Source: Mesorhizobium atlanticum (GTDB taxonomy: Bacteria > Pseudomonadota > Alphaproteobacteria > Rhizobiales > Rhizobiaceae). From it: DNA of 64,000 nt. The position numbers and the translations under genes were made by a program. The stretch lies in contig NZ_QMBQ01000013.1 of NCBI RefSeq assembly GCF_003289965.1, positions 1 through 64,000 on the forward strand, written 5' to 3'. The notes below the pieces were generated by a model. The model did not search any database. It was given only the letters and a program-made list of their open reading frames with translations, and had not been told where the DNA came from. The first letter of the stretch is position 1. Every line of letters starts with the position of its first letter. Of the stretch, positions 44,266 through 52,604 are shown one piece after another.

Positions 44266-45117
44266 TTACTTCGCCGCGCAGAGCTTCTCGCGCGTCGTCG
44301 ACATCGCCGCCTTGGCCGAGAAGCCGTAGGGCTCGATGATCTTGGCGAACTCGCCGGACTTCTTCATCTTGGCGAGTTCGACGTCATAAGCGTCGCGCAG
44401 CGCCTCGTCGCCCTTCTTGAAGGCGGCGCCGTCGCAATAAACCGGAGCGCCCTGCACCGGTGCGATCACTTCCAGGTTCGGATCATTGGCCTTCTTCATC
44501 AGGTCGTTGATCGACAGAACCGGCAGCGAATAAGCGTCGATGCGGCCGTCCTGCACCATCTTCAGGCCGCTCTGGCCGTCCGGCACGACGATAACCCGAT
44601 CGCGCGGCACGCCGGCATTCAGCGCCAGCTTCTCCTCGGTGCCGCCGCCCGGCGCGCCGACGGTGGCGGAGCTCTCCTTAGCGATGTCCTCATAGCTCTT
44701 GAAGCCCTTCGGATTGCCTTTCTTCACCAGCATCGCCTCGGCATCGCACAGCACCGGTTCGGAATAGGCGACCGCCGCGCAACGCTCCGGCTTCATGAAC
44801 AGGCCGGCGGTGACGACGTCGAAGCGGCCGGCCTGCAGGCCGGGGATCATGGCGCCATATTCGGAAATGGAAGCGACGATGTCGTTGACGCCGAGGCGCT
44901 TGAAGATCTCGCGCGCCACGTCCGGCGCCGCGCCCGAAACCTTGCCGTCGGCGGCCACCGCCGTATAGGGCGGCTCGTTGGCGATGGCGACGCGGGCAAA
45001 GCCCTGCTGCTTGAGCTGCTCCAGCTTTGCATCGTCGGCCGAACGCGCGCCGGAGGCGAGCAGCATCGTGCTCACTGCGAGGCCGGCGACGCCAGCCAGA
45101 ATGCCAAGTTTCTTCAT
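44266..45117 (-). CDS. ehuB: Ectoine/hydroxyectoine-binding periplasmic protein
   Basis: A 283-aa family 3 solute-binding protein. Signal peptide MKKLGILAGVAGLAVSTMLL, cleaved near ARSADD. The mature part has FARVAIANEPPYTAVAADGK and VTAGLFMKPERCAAVAYSEP, matching EhuB. I chose ATG 45117, with GGAG 9 nt upstream; the TTG at 45126 is rejected. It binds ectoines in the periplasm and delivers them to EhuCD-EhuA. Confidence 0.92.
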   Translation of the reverse strand: MKKLGILAGVAGLAVSTMLLASGARSADDAKLEQLKQQGFARVAIANEPPYTAVAADGKVSGAAPDVAREIFKRLGVNDIVASISEYGAMIPGLQAGRFDVVTAGLFMKPERCAAVAYSEPVLCDAEAMLVKKGNPKGFKSYEDIAKESSATVGAPGGGTEEKLALNAGVPRDRVIVVPDGQSGLKMVQDGRIDAYSLPVLSINDLMKKANDPNLEVIAPVQGAPVYCDGAAFKKGDEALRDAYDVELAKMKKSGEFAKIIEPYGFSAKAAMSTTREKLCAAK

Positions 45118-45126
45118 CGTTCCCAA

Positions 45127-45231
45127 CTCCTTGTTTCTGTTATTGGTTTGCTCGGTTCGCGACGGCCTTCGGCCGCCCGTGGACGGCTTGCGCCGCCCGT
45201 TGAGGACGACTACGTCGCCTCTGCATAGCGG
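45127..45231 (-). other. Spacer between ehuA and ehuB
   Basis: About 105 bp without a gene. It contains the near-repeats GACGGCCTTCGGCCGCCCGT and GGACGGCTTGCGCCGCCCGT, each able to form a small GC-rich hairpin. This may tune the ratio of ATPase to binding protein. Confidence 0.4.
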
Positions 45232-46017
45232 TCAGACGCGATGTCCGGCCGCGATGATCTTCTTCAGGAAGCTCTGCGTTCTTTCCTGTTTGGGATGGCG
45301 GAAAATCTCATCAGGCTTGCCTTCCTCGACGATCCTGCCGCGGTCGAAGAACAGCACGCGGTCGGCAAAGTCGTGGGCGAAGCCCATCTCATGGGTGACC
45401 AGAAGCATCGTCATGTCGGTCTCGGCCGCGAGCTTGCGCATGACGTTGAGCACCTCCTCGACCAGCTCCGGATCGAGCGCCGAGGTGACCTCGTCGAACA
45501 GCATGATCTTGGGCGACAGCGCCAGGGCGCGCGCAATCGCCACGCGCTGCTTCTGGCCGCCGGAAAGCTGCGCGGGCATCGCTTTCGCCTTGTCGGCGAG
45601 GCCCACCATGTCAAGCAGTTCGATCGCCCGCTTTTCGGCGGCGGCGCGCGCGACGCCCTTGGTCAGCATCGGCGCCAGGGTGACGTTGTCCATGACGCAT
45701 TTGTGCGGAAAGAGATTGAAGAGCTGGAAGACCATGCCGATCTTCTGGCGCATCCTGGCCAGGTGCCGCTCGTCGGCCGCCAGCAGCTGGCCGTTGCGCT
45801 CCATGTGGTAGAGCTGCTCGCCGTCGACCTGGATGTGGCCGCCGTCGATCTTCTCCAGCGTCATCAGAATGCGCAGGATCGTCGTCTTGCCTGAGCCGGA
45901 CGGGCCGATCAGCGCCAACTTCTCGCCCGGCATCACCTGCATCGACAAACCGTCCAGCACCTTGAAGGTGCCGAAGCTCTTGGAAATCGCATCAACCTTG
46001 ATGATGGGCGCGGGCAA
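45232..46017 (-). CDS. ehuA: Ectoine/hydroxyectoine ABC transporter ATPase
   Basis: A 261-aa ABC ATPase. Walker A GPSGSGKTT, Q-loop FQLFNLFPHKCVMDNV, signature LSGGQKQRVAIARAL, Walker B IMLFDEVTSALDPE and the switch histidine in LLVTHEMGFA are complete. The reading frame begins at a TTG (46017) with GGGGAAATGGA before it; no in-frame ATG exists near the conserved N-terminus, so the TTG start seems real. First gene of the long ehu-eut-doe operon. Confidence 0.9.
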   Translation of the reverse strand: MPAPIIKVDAISKSFGTFKVLDGLSMQVMPGEKLALIGPSGSGKTTILRILMTLEKIDGGHIQVDGEQLYHMERNGQLLAADERHLARMRQKIGMVFQLFNLFPHKCVMDNVTLAPMLTKGVARAAAEKRAIELLDMVGLADKAKAMPAQLSGGQKQRVAIARALALSPKIMLFDEVTSALDPELVEEVLNVMRKLAAETDMTMLLVTHEMGFAHDFADRVLFFDRGRIVEEGKPDEIFRHPKQERTQSFLKKIIAAGHRV

Positions 46018-46071
46018 TCCATTTCCCCGTTCTGGAGAAGCCTATGCCCTTAACGATGCGAAACGCGTCAA

Positions 46072-46105
46072 ATCATGTCAATTAGGAAAATAATATCATG
46101 ACAAT
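46072..46105. promoter_or_regulatory. Direct repeats in the ehuA promoter region, possible EnuR operator
   Basis: ATCATGTCAAT at 46072-46082 and ATCATGACAAT at 46095-46105 are repeated 23 bp apart in an AT-rich patch upstream of ehuA. EnuR regulates this operon in other bacteria, so these are candidate binding sites. No convincing -10 box was found. Confidence 0.5.
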
Positions 46106-46153
46106 ATTTCCGGCGCGGCACAATTTCAGGGCAATTTGCGCTCAGCTTGTGCA

Positions 46154-47539
46154 TCAGATTGCGAGCAGGAGATGCTCCGGATCGCCGAGCAGCAGCTTGG
46201 CGACAACGCTCAAGCCCGCCCGCAGTTCCCCCTCGGTGGTCGATCCGAGCGAGATGCGCACCGCGGGGCGCCATGGCGTGTCGGCGATGCGGAACGAGGT
46301 GCCCGGCGCGATTGCCACGCCGCGCAGCCGCGCCTGCGAAACAAAACTTTCTTCCGCGCGGTCGCCCGGCAGTTCGAGCCACAGATGCAGCCCGTCGCGA
46401 TGGACGCGGTAGTCGACGCCGGCCAGCATTTCGGCGGCGATCTCCTGGCGCCGCCTCAACGCCTGGCGTTGCCAGTTGACCAGTTCCATCGCCGTGCCGT
46501 CATTCACCCAGCGCGTGGCGATCTCCGCCACCATCGGCGTCGCCATCCAGTTCGAGACGAGGTGGCGGTTGGCGACGGCGGCCACATAGCGGTCCGGCAC
46601 CGCCAGGTAGCCGATGCGAAGACCGGGCACGGTGATCTTGGTGAAGGAGGTGACGTAGAGCGTGCGCTCCGGCGCGTAGGCGGCAACGGCAGCAGGCCGG
46701 CCTTCGACCAGCGGCCCGAGCACGTCGTTCTCGATGATGGCGATGTCGTGCTTGCGGGCAACGGCAGCGATCTGCTCGCGGCGAGCGGCGTCCATCAGGG
46801 TCGCCGTGGGGTTGATTACCGACGGCTGCACAAAGACGGCGCGGATGTCGGAGAGGCGGCAGGCCTCGTCGAGCGCCTCTGGGATCAGCCCGTTGTCGTC
46901 GATCGGCAGGCCTTCGAGATTGAAGCCGAGATAGCGGGCCAACGGCACCAGCGTGTGGTGGCCGATCGCCTCGGTGGCGACCGTCGAGCCCGGCGGCGCG
47001 ACGCTCATCAGCGCCACCGTCATGCCGGCAGTGGCGCCGTTGGTGAGGTTGATGTTCTGCGGCGATGCTTCCAGCCCGCACAGCTTCAGCCACTCGACCG
47101 CGACCGCGCGGTGGCGCGGAAAAACCATGTTCGGCCGGAACGACAGCGCCGAGCTCGACGGCAGGTTCTCGGCGAGCCACCCCAGCGCCTGCTTCAATTT
47201 CTCCAGATGCATCGGCTCGCAGACCGGCTTCAGGATCGAGAGGTCGATGACCTCGCCCAGCCGCTCAGGAATGTAGGGCGGCTCCGGCTCGCGGCGCTGC
47301 GTCTGCACGAAACTGCCGCGGCCGACCTCACCGGAGATCAGGCCGCGCCGGATCAATTCCTCATAGGCACGGCTGACGGTCTGCACTGAAAGCTTCAGCT
47401 CGTCCGCCAGCCGGCGGTGCGTCGGCAGCCGCGTGCCATTGGCCAGCCGCCCGTCATGGATGGCGCGGGCGAACTGGTCGGCCAGCGAGAGATAGGCCGG
47501 CCGGCGGATGAGAGCAGGATCTGGCTGCCACAATGTCAT
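46154..47539 (-). CDS. enuR: MocR/GabR-type regulator of ectoine catabolism
   Basis: A 461-aa GntR-aminotransferase fusion. The winged helix occupies residues 1-78 (GTRLPTHRRLADELKLSVQT). The rest is a fold-type I aminotransferase domain with the PLP-binding lysine K301 in VTSFTKITVPGLRIGY. EnuR is known to use PLP bound through the equivalent lysine to sense N-alpha-acetyl-diaminobutyrate or diaminobutyrate, intermediates made by DoeA and DoeB. It lies upstream of ehuA in the same direction and is divergent from the AsnC-type gene. Confidence 0.92.
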   Translation of the reverse strand: MTLWQPDPALIRRPAYLSLADQFARAIHDGRLANGTRLPTHRRLADELKLSVQTVSRAYEELIRRGLISGEVGRGSFVQTQRREPEPPYIPERLGEVIDLSILKPVCEPMHLEKLKQALGWLAENLPSSSALSFRPNMVFPRHRAVAVEWLKLCGLEASPQNINLTNGATAGMTVALMSVAPPGSTVATEAIGHHTLVPLARYLGFNLEGLPIDDNGLIPEALDEACRLSDIRAVFVQPSVINPTATLMDAARREQIAAVARKHDIAIIENDVLGPLVEGRPAAVAAYAPERTLYVTSFTKITVPGLRIGYLAVPDRYVAAVANRHLVSNWMATPMVAEIATRWVNDGTAMELVNWQRQALRRRQEIAAEMLAGVDYRVHRDGLHLWLELPGDRAEESFVSQARLRGVAIAPGTSFRIADTPWRPAVRISLGSTTEGELRAGLSVVAKLLLGDPEHLLLAI

Positions 47540-47551
47540 GACTTATTAGAG

Positions 47552-47581
47552 ATCGAAATCAGTGCAATTGACAATCGAAAT
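47552..47581. promoter_or_regulatory. Repeated motif between enuR and the AsnC-type gene
   Basis: ATCGAAAT occurs at 47552-47559 and again at 47574-47581, 22 bp apart, about two helical turns. The spacing suits a dimeric or octameric Lrp-type regulator in this divergent promoter. The assignment is tentative. Confidence 0.35.
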
Positions 47582-47622
47582 AATGCATCGTCATGGTGTC
47601 CGCAGCGAAAGGCGGATACCGC

Positions 47623-48111
47623 ATGGCGGCAGCGAAACTCGACCCGATCGACCTCAGGATTCTCGACGCCATCCAGCGCGACGGGCGCATCACCAAGCTG
47701 GCGCTGGCCGAGAAGGTCGGCCTGTCGCCGACGCCGTGCTGGATGCGGCTGCGCAAGCTGGAAAAGGCCGGCATCGTCTCCGGCTATCATGCCGCGATCG
47801 CCATGCGCACCATCGCGCCCGTCGCGACCGTGCTGATGGAGGTGACCCTGGCCAATCACCGCCAGGCTGACTTCGACCGGTTCGAGCGGGTGGTGCGCGA
47901 TGTGCCGCAGATCGTCGCCTGCTGGTCGGTCGGCGGCGGCGTCGACTACGTGCTGAAGGTCATGGCGCGCGACATCGATGCGTATCAGCGGCTGGTCGAC
48001 AGCCTGCTCGAACGCGAGATCGGCATCGACCGTTACTTCACCTACATCGTCACCAAGACGGTCAAGGACGAGACGGTACTGCCGGTGGCCGATCTGCTGC
48101 CGGAGCAATGA
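47623..48111 (+). CDS. asnR: AsnC/Lrp-type regulator of ectoine genes
   Basis: A 162-aa Lrp/AsnC protein. The helix-turn-helix is DLRILDAIQRDGRITKLALA with KVGLSPTPCWMRLRKLEKAG. The C-terminal RAM domain has ACWSVGGGVDYVLKVMARDI. An equivalent gene (asnC, doeX) accompanies ectoine loci and responds to diaminobutyrate in Halomonas. I prefer the ATG at 47623, with AAAGGCGG upstream; an in-frame ATG exists at 47593. Confidence 0.87.
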   Translation: MAAAKLDPIDLRILDAIQRDGRITKLALAEKVGLSPTPCWMRLRKLEKAGIVSGYHAAIAMRTIAPVATVLMEVTLANHRQADFDRFERVVRDVPQIVACWSVGGGVDYVLKVMARDIDAYQRLVDSLLEREIGIDRYFTYIVTKTVKDETVLPVADLLPEQ

Positions 48112-48114
48112 ACT

Positions 48115-48188
48115 CCGTCGTCATCCTTGGGTCTCCGCTACGGAGCTGCGCTCCTGCTTCGCCCAAGGATGACGAGGCTGAGGAGCCT
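48115..48188 (-). repeat. Rhizobial intergenic repeat (family 2), copy c
   Basis: On the minus strand it reads CAGCCTCGTCATCCTTGGGC, then GAAGCAGGAGCGCAGC and AGACCCAAGGATGACGACGG. TCATCCTTGGG pairs with CCCAAGGATGA, an 11-bp perfect stem. It follows the AsnC-type gene by 3 bp and may end its transcript. The remaining 180 bp up to doeC show nothing I can assign. Confidence 0.75.
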
Positions 48189-48369
48189 CGGCCAATTTTC
48201 GCCATGCGGCGCTATCCGCCGGCTTTGATGGCCCATCCGTCGGCCGGTCAGCTAGAGAGATTGGCTACGTCCGCGCGCCAATAGAGAGAATCTCTCTGCT
48301 GACAGGCATCGAAACAGCCTCATTCTTCGCCCTGCACAGCTGATGCTGTGGCATCGAATGGAGATATCG

Positions 48370-49863
48370 ATGTCCGCGCATTTTGCCCGCACCAACCACC
48401 ATGAAGCGCTCGACCGCCTTGCCGATCGCCGGCTGCTGCGCGCGCTCGCTTATGTCGACGGCCACTGGACGGCGAGCGAAGCGGCGGCAAGTTTCGAGGT
48501 CACCGATCCGGCGACCGGCGCTACCGTCGCCTTCGTGGCCGCGCTCGATGCCGCCCAGACGACGAAGGCGGTCAATGCCGCGTCCCGTGCGTTTCCCGCC
48601 TGGCGGGCGCTGCTGCCGCAGGAACGCTCGAAAATCTTAAGAAAATGGTTCGATCTGATCGTCGCCGCCAAGGACGATCTGGCGCTGCTGATGACGCTCG
48701 AGCAGGGCAAGCCGCTGAAGGAATCTCTGGGCGAGATCGACTACGCCGCCTCATTCGTCGAGTGGTATGCCGAGGAAGCGAAGCGCCTCAATGCCGAAAG
48801 CGTCACCAGCCATCTGCCCAATGCCGAGATGTCGGTGCGCCGCGAGCCGCTCGGCGTGGTCGGCGTCGTTACGCCCTGGAACTTTCCGTCAGCCATGCTC
48901 ACCCGCAAGGCTGCGGCCGCCTTAGGCGCCGGCTGCACGGTGGTGGCGCATCCGTCTTCCGAAACGCCGCTGTCGGCTTTGGCGTTGGCCGAGCTCGGCG
49001 AGCGCGCCGGGCTGCCGGCCGGCGTCTTCAACGTTATCACCGGCGATGCGCGCACCATCGTCGGCGCGATGTGCGCCGACGCCAGGGTCCGCGCCATGAG
49101 CTTCACCGGCTCGACCGAAGTCGGCCGGCTGATCGCCGCGCAAAGTGCCGCGACGATGAAGCGCCTTGTCATGGAGCTCGGCGGCCATGCGCCGCTGATC
49201 GTGTTTGACGACGCCGACATCGACAAGGCCGTCACGATCGCGCTCGACGCCAAATTCGCCACCTCGGGCCAGGACTGTCTGGCCGCCAACCGCATCTATG
49301 TGCAGCGGCCGATCTATGAGCGTTTCTGCGCCGCCTTCGCGCGCCGCATCGAGCAGATCCGTGTCGGCAACGGACTTTCCAGTGACGCCGAGGTCGGGCC
49401 GCTGATGCATGAGCGCGCGGTCAAGAAGGTGGAGGAGCAGGTGGCCGATGCACTCGCCCATGGCGCGCGCTGCCTGACCGGCGGCAAGCGTCACGCCGCC
49501 GGCCCGCTGTTTTACCAGCCGACCCTGCTCGTCGATGTGCCGGACGAAGCTTTGATCATGCGCGAGGAGACGTTTGGGCCCGTCGCCGCTGTGACGCCGT
49601 TCGACGATGAGGCGGAAGTCGTCGCCCGCGCCAACGCCATCGAATACGGCCTCGTCGCCTATGTCGTCACCGAGAATGGCGCCCGGCAGGCGCGCATGGG
49701 CCGCGCCCTTGAATACGGCATGGTCGCGATCAACCGGGTCAAGATCACCGGCGCGCCGATCCCCTTCGGCGGCATCAAGCAATCCGGCATCGGCCGCGAG
49801 GGCTCGCGCCACGGTCTCGAAGCTTTCACCGACCTCAAATACCTCTGCCTCGATGTAGCCTAA
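48370..49863 (+). CDS. doeC: Aspartate-semialdehyde dehydrogenase of ectoine degradation (ALDH family)
   Basis: A 497-aa NAD(P)-dependent aldehyde dehydrogenase. Motifs: VTPWNFPSAMLTRK (cofactor and oxyanion asparagine), FTGSTEVGR, the general base in MELGGHAPLIVFDDAD, and the catalytic cysteine in SGQDCLAANR. By family alone it resembles succinate-semialdehyde dehydrogenases; context next to doeD supports oxidation of aspartate semialdehyde to aspartate. GGAGATATCG precedes ATG 48370, which decides the start over 48343. Confidence 0.87.
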   Translation: MSAHFARTNHHEALDRLADRRLLRALAYVDGHWTASEAAASFEVTDPATGATVAFVAALDAAQTTKAVNAASRAFPAWRALLPQERSKILRKWFDLIVAAKDDLALLMTLEQGKPLKESLGEIDYAASFVEWYAEEAKRLNAESVTSHLPNAEMSVRREPLGVVGVVTPWNFPSAMLTRKAAAALGAGCTVVAHPSSETPLSALALAELGERAGLPAGVFNVITGDARTIVGAMCADARVRAMSFTGSTEVGRLIAAQSAATMKRLVMELGGHAPLIVFDDADIDKAVTIALDAKFATSGQDCLAANRIYVQRPIYERFCAAFARRIEQIRVGNGLSSDAEVGPLMHERAVKKVEEQVADALAHGARCLTGGKRHAAGPLFYQPTLLVDVPDEALIMREETFGPVAAVTPFDDEAEVVARANAIEYGLVAYVVTENGARQARMGRALEYGMVAINRVKITGAPIPFGGIKQSGIGREGSRHGLEAFTDLKYLCLDVA

Positions 49864-49899
49864 GCTGCCCAGGCCCTCATTCTCGTCAGGAGTCAAAAA

Positions 49900-51279
49900 A
49901 TGCTCGAACAGTCCAACGAACTCTCCGCCTGGGATCGCGATCACTTCTTCCATCCCTCGACGCATATGGGCACGCACGCACGCGGAGAAAGCCCGGCGCG
50001 CATCATGGCCGGCGGCGAGGGCGTCACGGTCTGGGACAACACCGGCAGGAAGAGCATCGACGCCTTCGCCGGCCTCTATTGCGTCAATGTCGGCTATGGC
50101 CGCCAGAAGATCGCCGATGCGATTGCCGAACAGGCGAAGAACCTCGCCTACTATCACGCCTATGTCGGCCACGGCACGGAGGCCTCGATCACGCTCGCCA
50201 AGATGATCATCGATCGCGCGCCGAAAGGCATGTCGCGAGTCTATTTCGGCCTCTCCGGCTCCGACGCCAACGAGACCAACATCAAGCTGATCTGGTACTA
50301 CAACAACGTCCTGGGACGGCCGGAAAAGAAGAAGATCATCTCGCGCTGGCGCGGCTATCACGGCTCCGGCGTGATGACCGGGTCGCTGACCGGGCTCGAG
50401 CTGTTCCACAACGCGTTCGACCTGCCGCGCGCGCCGATCCTGCATACCGAGGCGCCGTACTATTTCCGCCGCGCCGATCGCTCGATGAGCGAGGAGCAGT
50501 TCTCGCAACATTGCGCGGACAAGCTGGAAGAAATGATCCTTGCCGAAGGCCCGGACACGGTGGCCGCCTTCATCGGCGAGCCGATCCTCGGCACCGGCGG
50601 CATCGTACCGCCGCCGGCCGGCTACTGGCAGAAGATCCAGGCCGTGTTGAACAAATACGATGTTCTGCTCATCGCCGACGAGGTGGTGACCGGCTTCGGT
50701 CGTCTCGGCACCATGTTCGGCTCCGATCATTACGGCATCAAGCCGGACCTGATCACCATCGCCAAGGGCCTTACCTCGGCCTATGCGCCGCTTTCCGGCG
50801 TCATCGTCTCCGACAAGGTCTGGCAGGTGCTGGTCAAGGGCTCGGACAAGCTTGGCTCGCTTGGCCATGGCTGGACCTATTCGGCGCATCCGATCTGCGT
50901 TGCCGCGGGCGTGGCCAATCTCGAACTGATCGACGAGATGGACCTGGTGAGGAATGCCGGCGAGACCGGCGCCTATTTCCGCGCCCAGCTCGCCAAGGCC
51001 GTCGGCGGCCACAAACATGTCGGCGAGGTCCGCGGCGACGGCATGCTGGCCGCGGTCGAGTTCGTCAAGGACCGCGACGACCGCGTCTTCTTCGATCCGG
51101 CGCTGAAGGTCGGGCCGCAGATCGCGACGGCACTTGCCGCCAGCGGCGTCATCGGCCGCGCCATGCCGCAGGGCGACATTCTCGGCTTTGCGCCGCCGCT
51201 CTGCCTGACGCGCGAGGAGGCCGACACCATCGTCGCCAAGACCGCCGACGCGGTGACCAGCGTTTTTGCCAGCATCTGA
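49900..51279 (+). CDS. doeD: L-2,4-diaminobutyrate transaminase
   Basis: A 459-aa class III aminotransferase. The PLP-binding lysine is K289 in DLITIAKGLTSAYAPLSG and the aspartate that contacts the pyridine nitrogen is in LLIADEVVTGFGR. It starts MLEQSNELSAWDRDHFFHPS. It transfers the amino group of L-2,4-diaminobutyrate to give aspartate semialdehyde, which DoeC oxidises. It follows doeC by 36 bp. Confidence 0.9.
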   Translation: MLEQSNELSAWDRDHFFHPSTHMGTHARGESPARIMAGGEGVTVWDNTGRKSIDAFAGLYCVNVGYGRQKIADAIAEQAKNLAYYHAYVGHGTEASITLAKMIIDRAPKGMSRVYFGLSGSDANETNIKLIWYYNNVLGRPEKKKIISRWRGYHGSGVMTGSLTGLELFHNAFDLPRAPILHTEAPYYFRRADRSMSEEQFSQHCADKLEEMILAEGPDTVAAFIGEPILGTGGIVPPPAGYWQKIQAVLNKYDVLLIADEVVTGFGRLGTMFGSDHYGIKPDLITIAKGLTSAYAPLSGVIVSDKVWQVLVKGSDKLGSLGHGWTYSAHPICVAAGVANLELIDEMDLVRNAGETGAYFRAQLAKAVGGHKHVGEVRGDGMLAAVEFVKDRDDRVFFDPALKVGPQIATALAASGVIGRAMPQGDILGFAPPLCLTREEADTIVAKTADAVTSVFASI

Positions 51280-51287
51280 GAAGTGAC

Positions 51288-52388
51288 ATGAATTCCATGA
51301 CCAGAACTATCCCGGCTACGATGGCCGCCGTGCAGCTTACCGGCCATGGCGGCCTGGAGAAGCTCGTCTACCGCACCGATGTGAAAGTGCCAGCACCCGC
51401 CGCCGGCGAAGTGCTGGTCAAGGTCAGCGCCTGCGGCATGAACAACACCGATGTCTGGGTGCGTCAGGGCGCCTATGGCACGGAGGAAGACGCGGCCGCG
51501 GTATCGACCTGGCGCCGGCAGGGCAACACGCTCACCTTCCCGCGCATCCAGGGCACCGACACGGTTGGCACCATCGTCGCCGTCGGCGACGGCGTGCCTG
51601 CCAGCCGCATCGGCGAGCGCGTCATGGTCGACTTCTCGATCTACAACCGCGACGACGATTCTCTGGCCGACATCGACTATATGGGCCATGGCCGCGACGG
51701 CGGTTACGCCGAATACCAGGCGCTGCCGACTGAGAACGCGCATCTAGTCGACATCGACCTGAGCGATGTCGAGCTCGCCACCTTCTGCTGCGCCTATCTC
51801 ACCGGCGAGCAGATGCTGGAACGCGCGGCGCTGAAGTCCGGCGAACGCGTCCTGGTCACTGGCGCCTCGGGCGGCGTCGGCTCCGGTATCGTGCAACTGG
51901 CACGGGCGCGCGGCGCCATCCCCTATGCCGTCGTCGGCAAGGGCAAGGAGCAGGCCGTGCTCGACATCGGCGCCGAGAAGGTGATCACGCGCGGCGTGGC
52001 CGACCTGCCCGCCGCCGTCAACGAAGCGACCGGCGGCCAGCCCATCGACGTGGTAGCCGACCTCGTGGGTGGGACCATCTTCAACGACCTCTTACGCATC
52101 CTGCGGCCCGAGGGCCGCTACGCCACGGCCGGCGCCATCGCCGGGCCTGTCGTGCAGCTCGATCTGCGCACCATGTATCTGAAGCAGCTCCAGCTCAACG
52201 GCTCCAGCCAGGGCACGCGCGCCGACTTCCGCCGCATCGTCCGCTACATCGAGGAAAAGAAGATCAAGCCGCTGGTCGGCGGCGTCTACAAGCTGTCGGA
52301 CTTCCACCGCGCCCAGACCGACTTCATGGGCAAGGACTTCGTCGGCAAGCTGGTGGTGGTGCCGGATGCGATGTGGGGCGACGCCTGA
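51288..52388 (+). CDS. MDR-family zinc-less alcohol dehydrogenase/quinone oxidoreductase-like protein
   Basis: A 366-aa medium-chain dehydrogenase/reductase. The N-terminal GroES-like domain has MNNTDVWVRQGAYG and GTDTVGTIVAVGDG; the Rossmann motif is VLVTGASGGVGSG. The catalytic zinc histidine-glutamate pair is absent, which points to the quinone oxidoreductase-like branch. It starts 9 bp after the doeD stop, so it is part of the doeCD operon. Its role in ectoine breakdown is not established; it may reduce or detoxify an aldehyde intermediate. Confidence 0.82.
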   Translation: MNSMTRTIPATMAAVQLTGHGGLEKLVYRTDVKVPAPAAGEVLVKVSACGMNNTDVWVRQGAYGTEEDAAAVSTWRRQGNTLTFPRIQGTDTVGTIVAVGDGVPASRIGERVMVDFSIYNRDDDSLADIDYMGHGRDGGYAEYQALPTENAHLVDIDLSDVELATFCCAYLTGEQMLERAALKSGERVLVTGASGGVGSGIVQLARARGAIPYAVVGKGKEQAVLDIGAEKVITRGVADLPAAVNEATGGQPIDVVADLVGGTIFNDLLRILRPEGRYATAGAIAGPVVQLDLRTMYLKQLQLNGSSQGTRADFRRIVRYIEEKKIKPLVGGVYKLSDFHRAQTDFMGKDFVGKLVVVPDAMWGDA

Positions 52389-52604
52389 CCCAGGAAACTG
52401 CCCGGCGCGGTCAGCCTTTGATCGCACCGCCCTTGACCCGGTCGTAACTTTCAGCAGCGGACGCTTCCCGAGGCCGGTCAGTTCAGCAACGTCGAGGATC
52501 TTCAACCGGCCGGCCACGCCTCCGAGCATGTGCTCGGAATGCCACGTTCCCACTGACAGGCAAGGCCAGTGGACGCGACCGCTCAATCCGGCCAGGGCCG
52601 CTTC

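Noticed and set aside
48922..51018. A 698-codon minus-strand frame opposite doeC and doeD
   Set aside because: Antisense shadow of two clear enzymes; no recognisable domain.
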